Source: Rhizobium etli 8C-3
Lineage (GTDB): Bacteria; Pseudomonadota; Alphaproteobacteria; Rhizobiales; Rhizobiaceae
Direction: 5' to 3'
Length of the DNA stretch: 64,000 nt
Assembly: GCF_001908375.1 (NCBI RefSeq)
Contig: NZ_CP017244.1
Location: forward strand, 310,001 to 374,000
Made by a program: the position numbers and the translations under genes. The notes below the pieces were generated by a model. That model was not told the DNA's origin. It did no database searches and was given only the letters and a program-made list of their open reading frames with translations. Below are positions 63,625-64,000 of the stretch, one piece after another. Each line of letters opens with the position of its first letter. The stretch's first letter is position 1.

Positions 63625-64000
63625 TCAGCGCTTCGTCAGTTTCAGTTTCTTTCGGACCTCTTCTGGTCCGATGATGCGCGCGCCCATGCCTTCGACCACC
63701 TGGACGGCCTTTTCGACAAGCTGTGCGTTGGTGGCAAGCATGCCCTTGCCGGCGTAGAGATTATCCTCGAGGCCGACACGGACGTTTCCGCCAGCGAGAA
63801 TAGCCGCTGCCGGATAGGCCATGGCGTTGCGGCCAATCGAGAAGGCCGAAAAAGTCCAGCTCTGCGGCACGTTGTTGACCATCGCCATGAAGGTATTGAG
63901 ATCGTCGGGCGCCCCCCACGGGATGCCCATGCAGAGCTGGATCAGCACCGGGTCCTCGATCAGGCCTTCTTCGGCAAGCTGCTTGGCAAACCAGAGATGG
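63625..64000 (-). CDS. BKACE, probable 3-dehydrocarnitine cleavage enzyme, C-terminal part (runs off the right edge)
   Basis: The reverse frame is open from the window edge to a TGA at 63625-63627, about 124 residues of a roughly 300-residue enzyme. The segments MGIPWGAPDDLNTFMAMV and GGNVRVGLEDNLY, including the conserved substrate-binding end of the beta-keto acid cleavage enzyme (DUF849) family, identify it. In carnitine degradation it reacts 3-dehydrocarnitine with acetyl-CoA to acetoacetate and betainyl-CoA, which the fused thioesterase next door would hydrolyse. It is probably upstream in the operon. Confidence 0.9.
   Translation of the reverse strand, partial: HLWFAKQLAEEGLIEDPVLIQLCMGIPWGAPDDLNTFMAMVNNVPQSWTFSAFSIGRNAMAYPAAAILAGGNVRVGLEDNLYAGKGMLATNAQLVEKAVQVVEGMGARIIGPEEVRKKLKLTKR

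Noticed and set aside
62145..63674. 509-codon forward frame opposite the carnitine dehydrogenase gene
   Set aside because: It is antisense to a well-supported enzyme with complete domains, has no start signal and no recognisable fold.

Overview
The window looks like accessory (megaplasmid or chromid type) DNA of a rhizobial alphaproteobacterium, in the Rhizobium/Agrobacterium group. The evidence is moderately high GC, dense gene packing with many 4-base ATGA overlaps, five complete ABC importers in 64 kb, each beside its own regulator and catabolic enzymes, and protein families typical of these bacteria. I saw no rRNA, tRNA, CRISPR array, insertion sequence or replication origin. The taxonomic call is inference from gene content and style.

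Layout. (1) 1-397: the start of an MmgE/PrpD-family gene running off the left edge. (2) 510-9962: two tandem LysR regulators, then a peptide/opine-type ABC importer operon carrying a beta-lactamase-fold hydrolase without a signal peptide and an M20 amidohydrolase. (3) 10250-16236: a small unknown gene, an IclR regulator, RidA, a polar amino acid ABC importer and, divergently, a D-threonine aldolase/D-serine dehydratase-like PLP enzyme. This reads as a D-amino-acid or hydroxy-amino-acid catabolic module. (4) 16565-27216: a pectin/rhamnogalacturonan module with a LacI regulator, a sugar ABC importer, a GH28 enzyme, a GH105 unsaturated uronyl hydrolase and an unrecognised 836-residue protein. Two nearly identical palindromes flank its divergent promoter. 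(5) 27217-31568: a gene-poor stretch with a small membrane protein, a broken esterase, an SDR-DoxX/DUF2269 pair and a cation-efflux gene remnant. (6) 31569-34911: an NfeD protease, a stomatin-like protein and an M50 protease with CBS domains. (7) 34955-48578: a D-apiose catabolic locus with ApsD, ApnL, ApnO, OiaK, a RuBisCO-like protein, an Rbs-type ABC importer with a DUF2291 lipoprotein, DhaK/DhaL and a FadR-type GntR regulator. (8) 48677-50786: two small alpha/beta hydrolases and an Lrp regulator. (9) 50790-57988: a CocE-type hydrolase with a second peptide-type ABC importer. (10) 58110-64000: a gamma-butyrobetaine/carnitine degradation operon (enoyl-CoA hydratase, ADP-forming-type CoA ligase, acyl-CoA dehydrogenase, carnitine dehydrogenase-thioesterase fusion, BKACE), running off the right edge.

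How it fits together. The common theme is scavenging of plant- and soil-derived solutes. Modules 4 and 7 both point to pectin: GH28 and GH105 act on galacturonan or rhamnogalacturonan fragments, and apiose is a side-chain sugar of rhamnogalacturonan II. Module 10 would turn quaternary amines into glycine betaine plus central metabolites.

What is most open: the function of the 836-residue protein, the fate of the RuBisCO-like protein's product and the job of DhaKL beside it, and the substrates of the two peptide-type importers.
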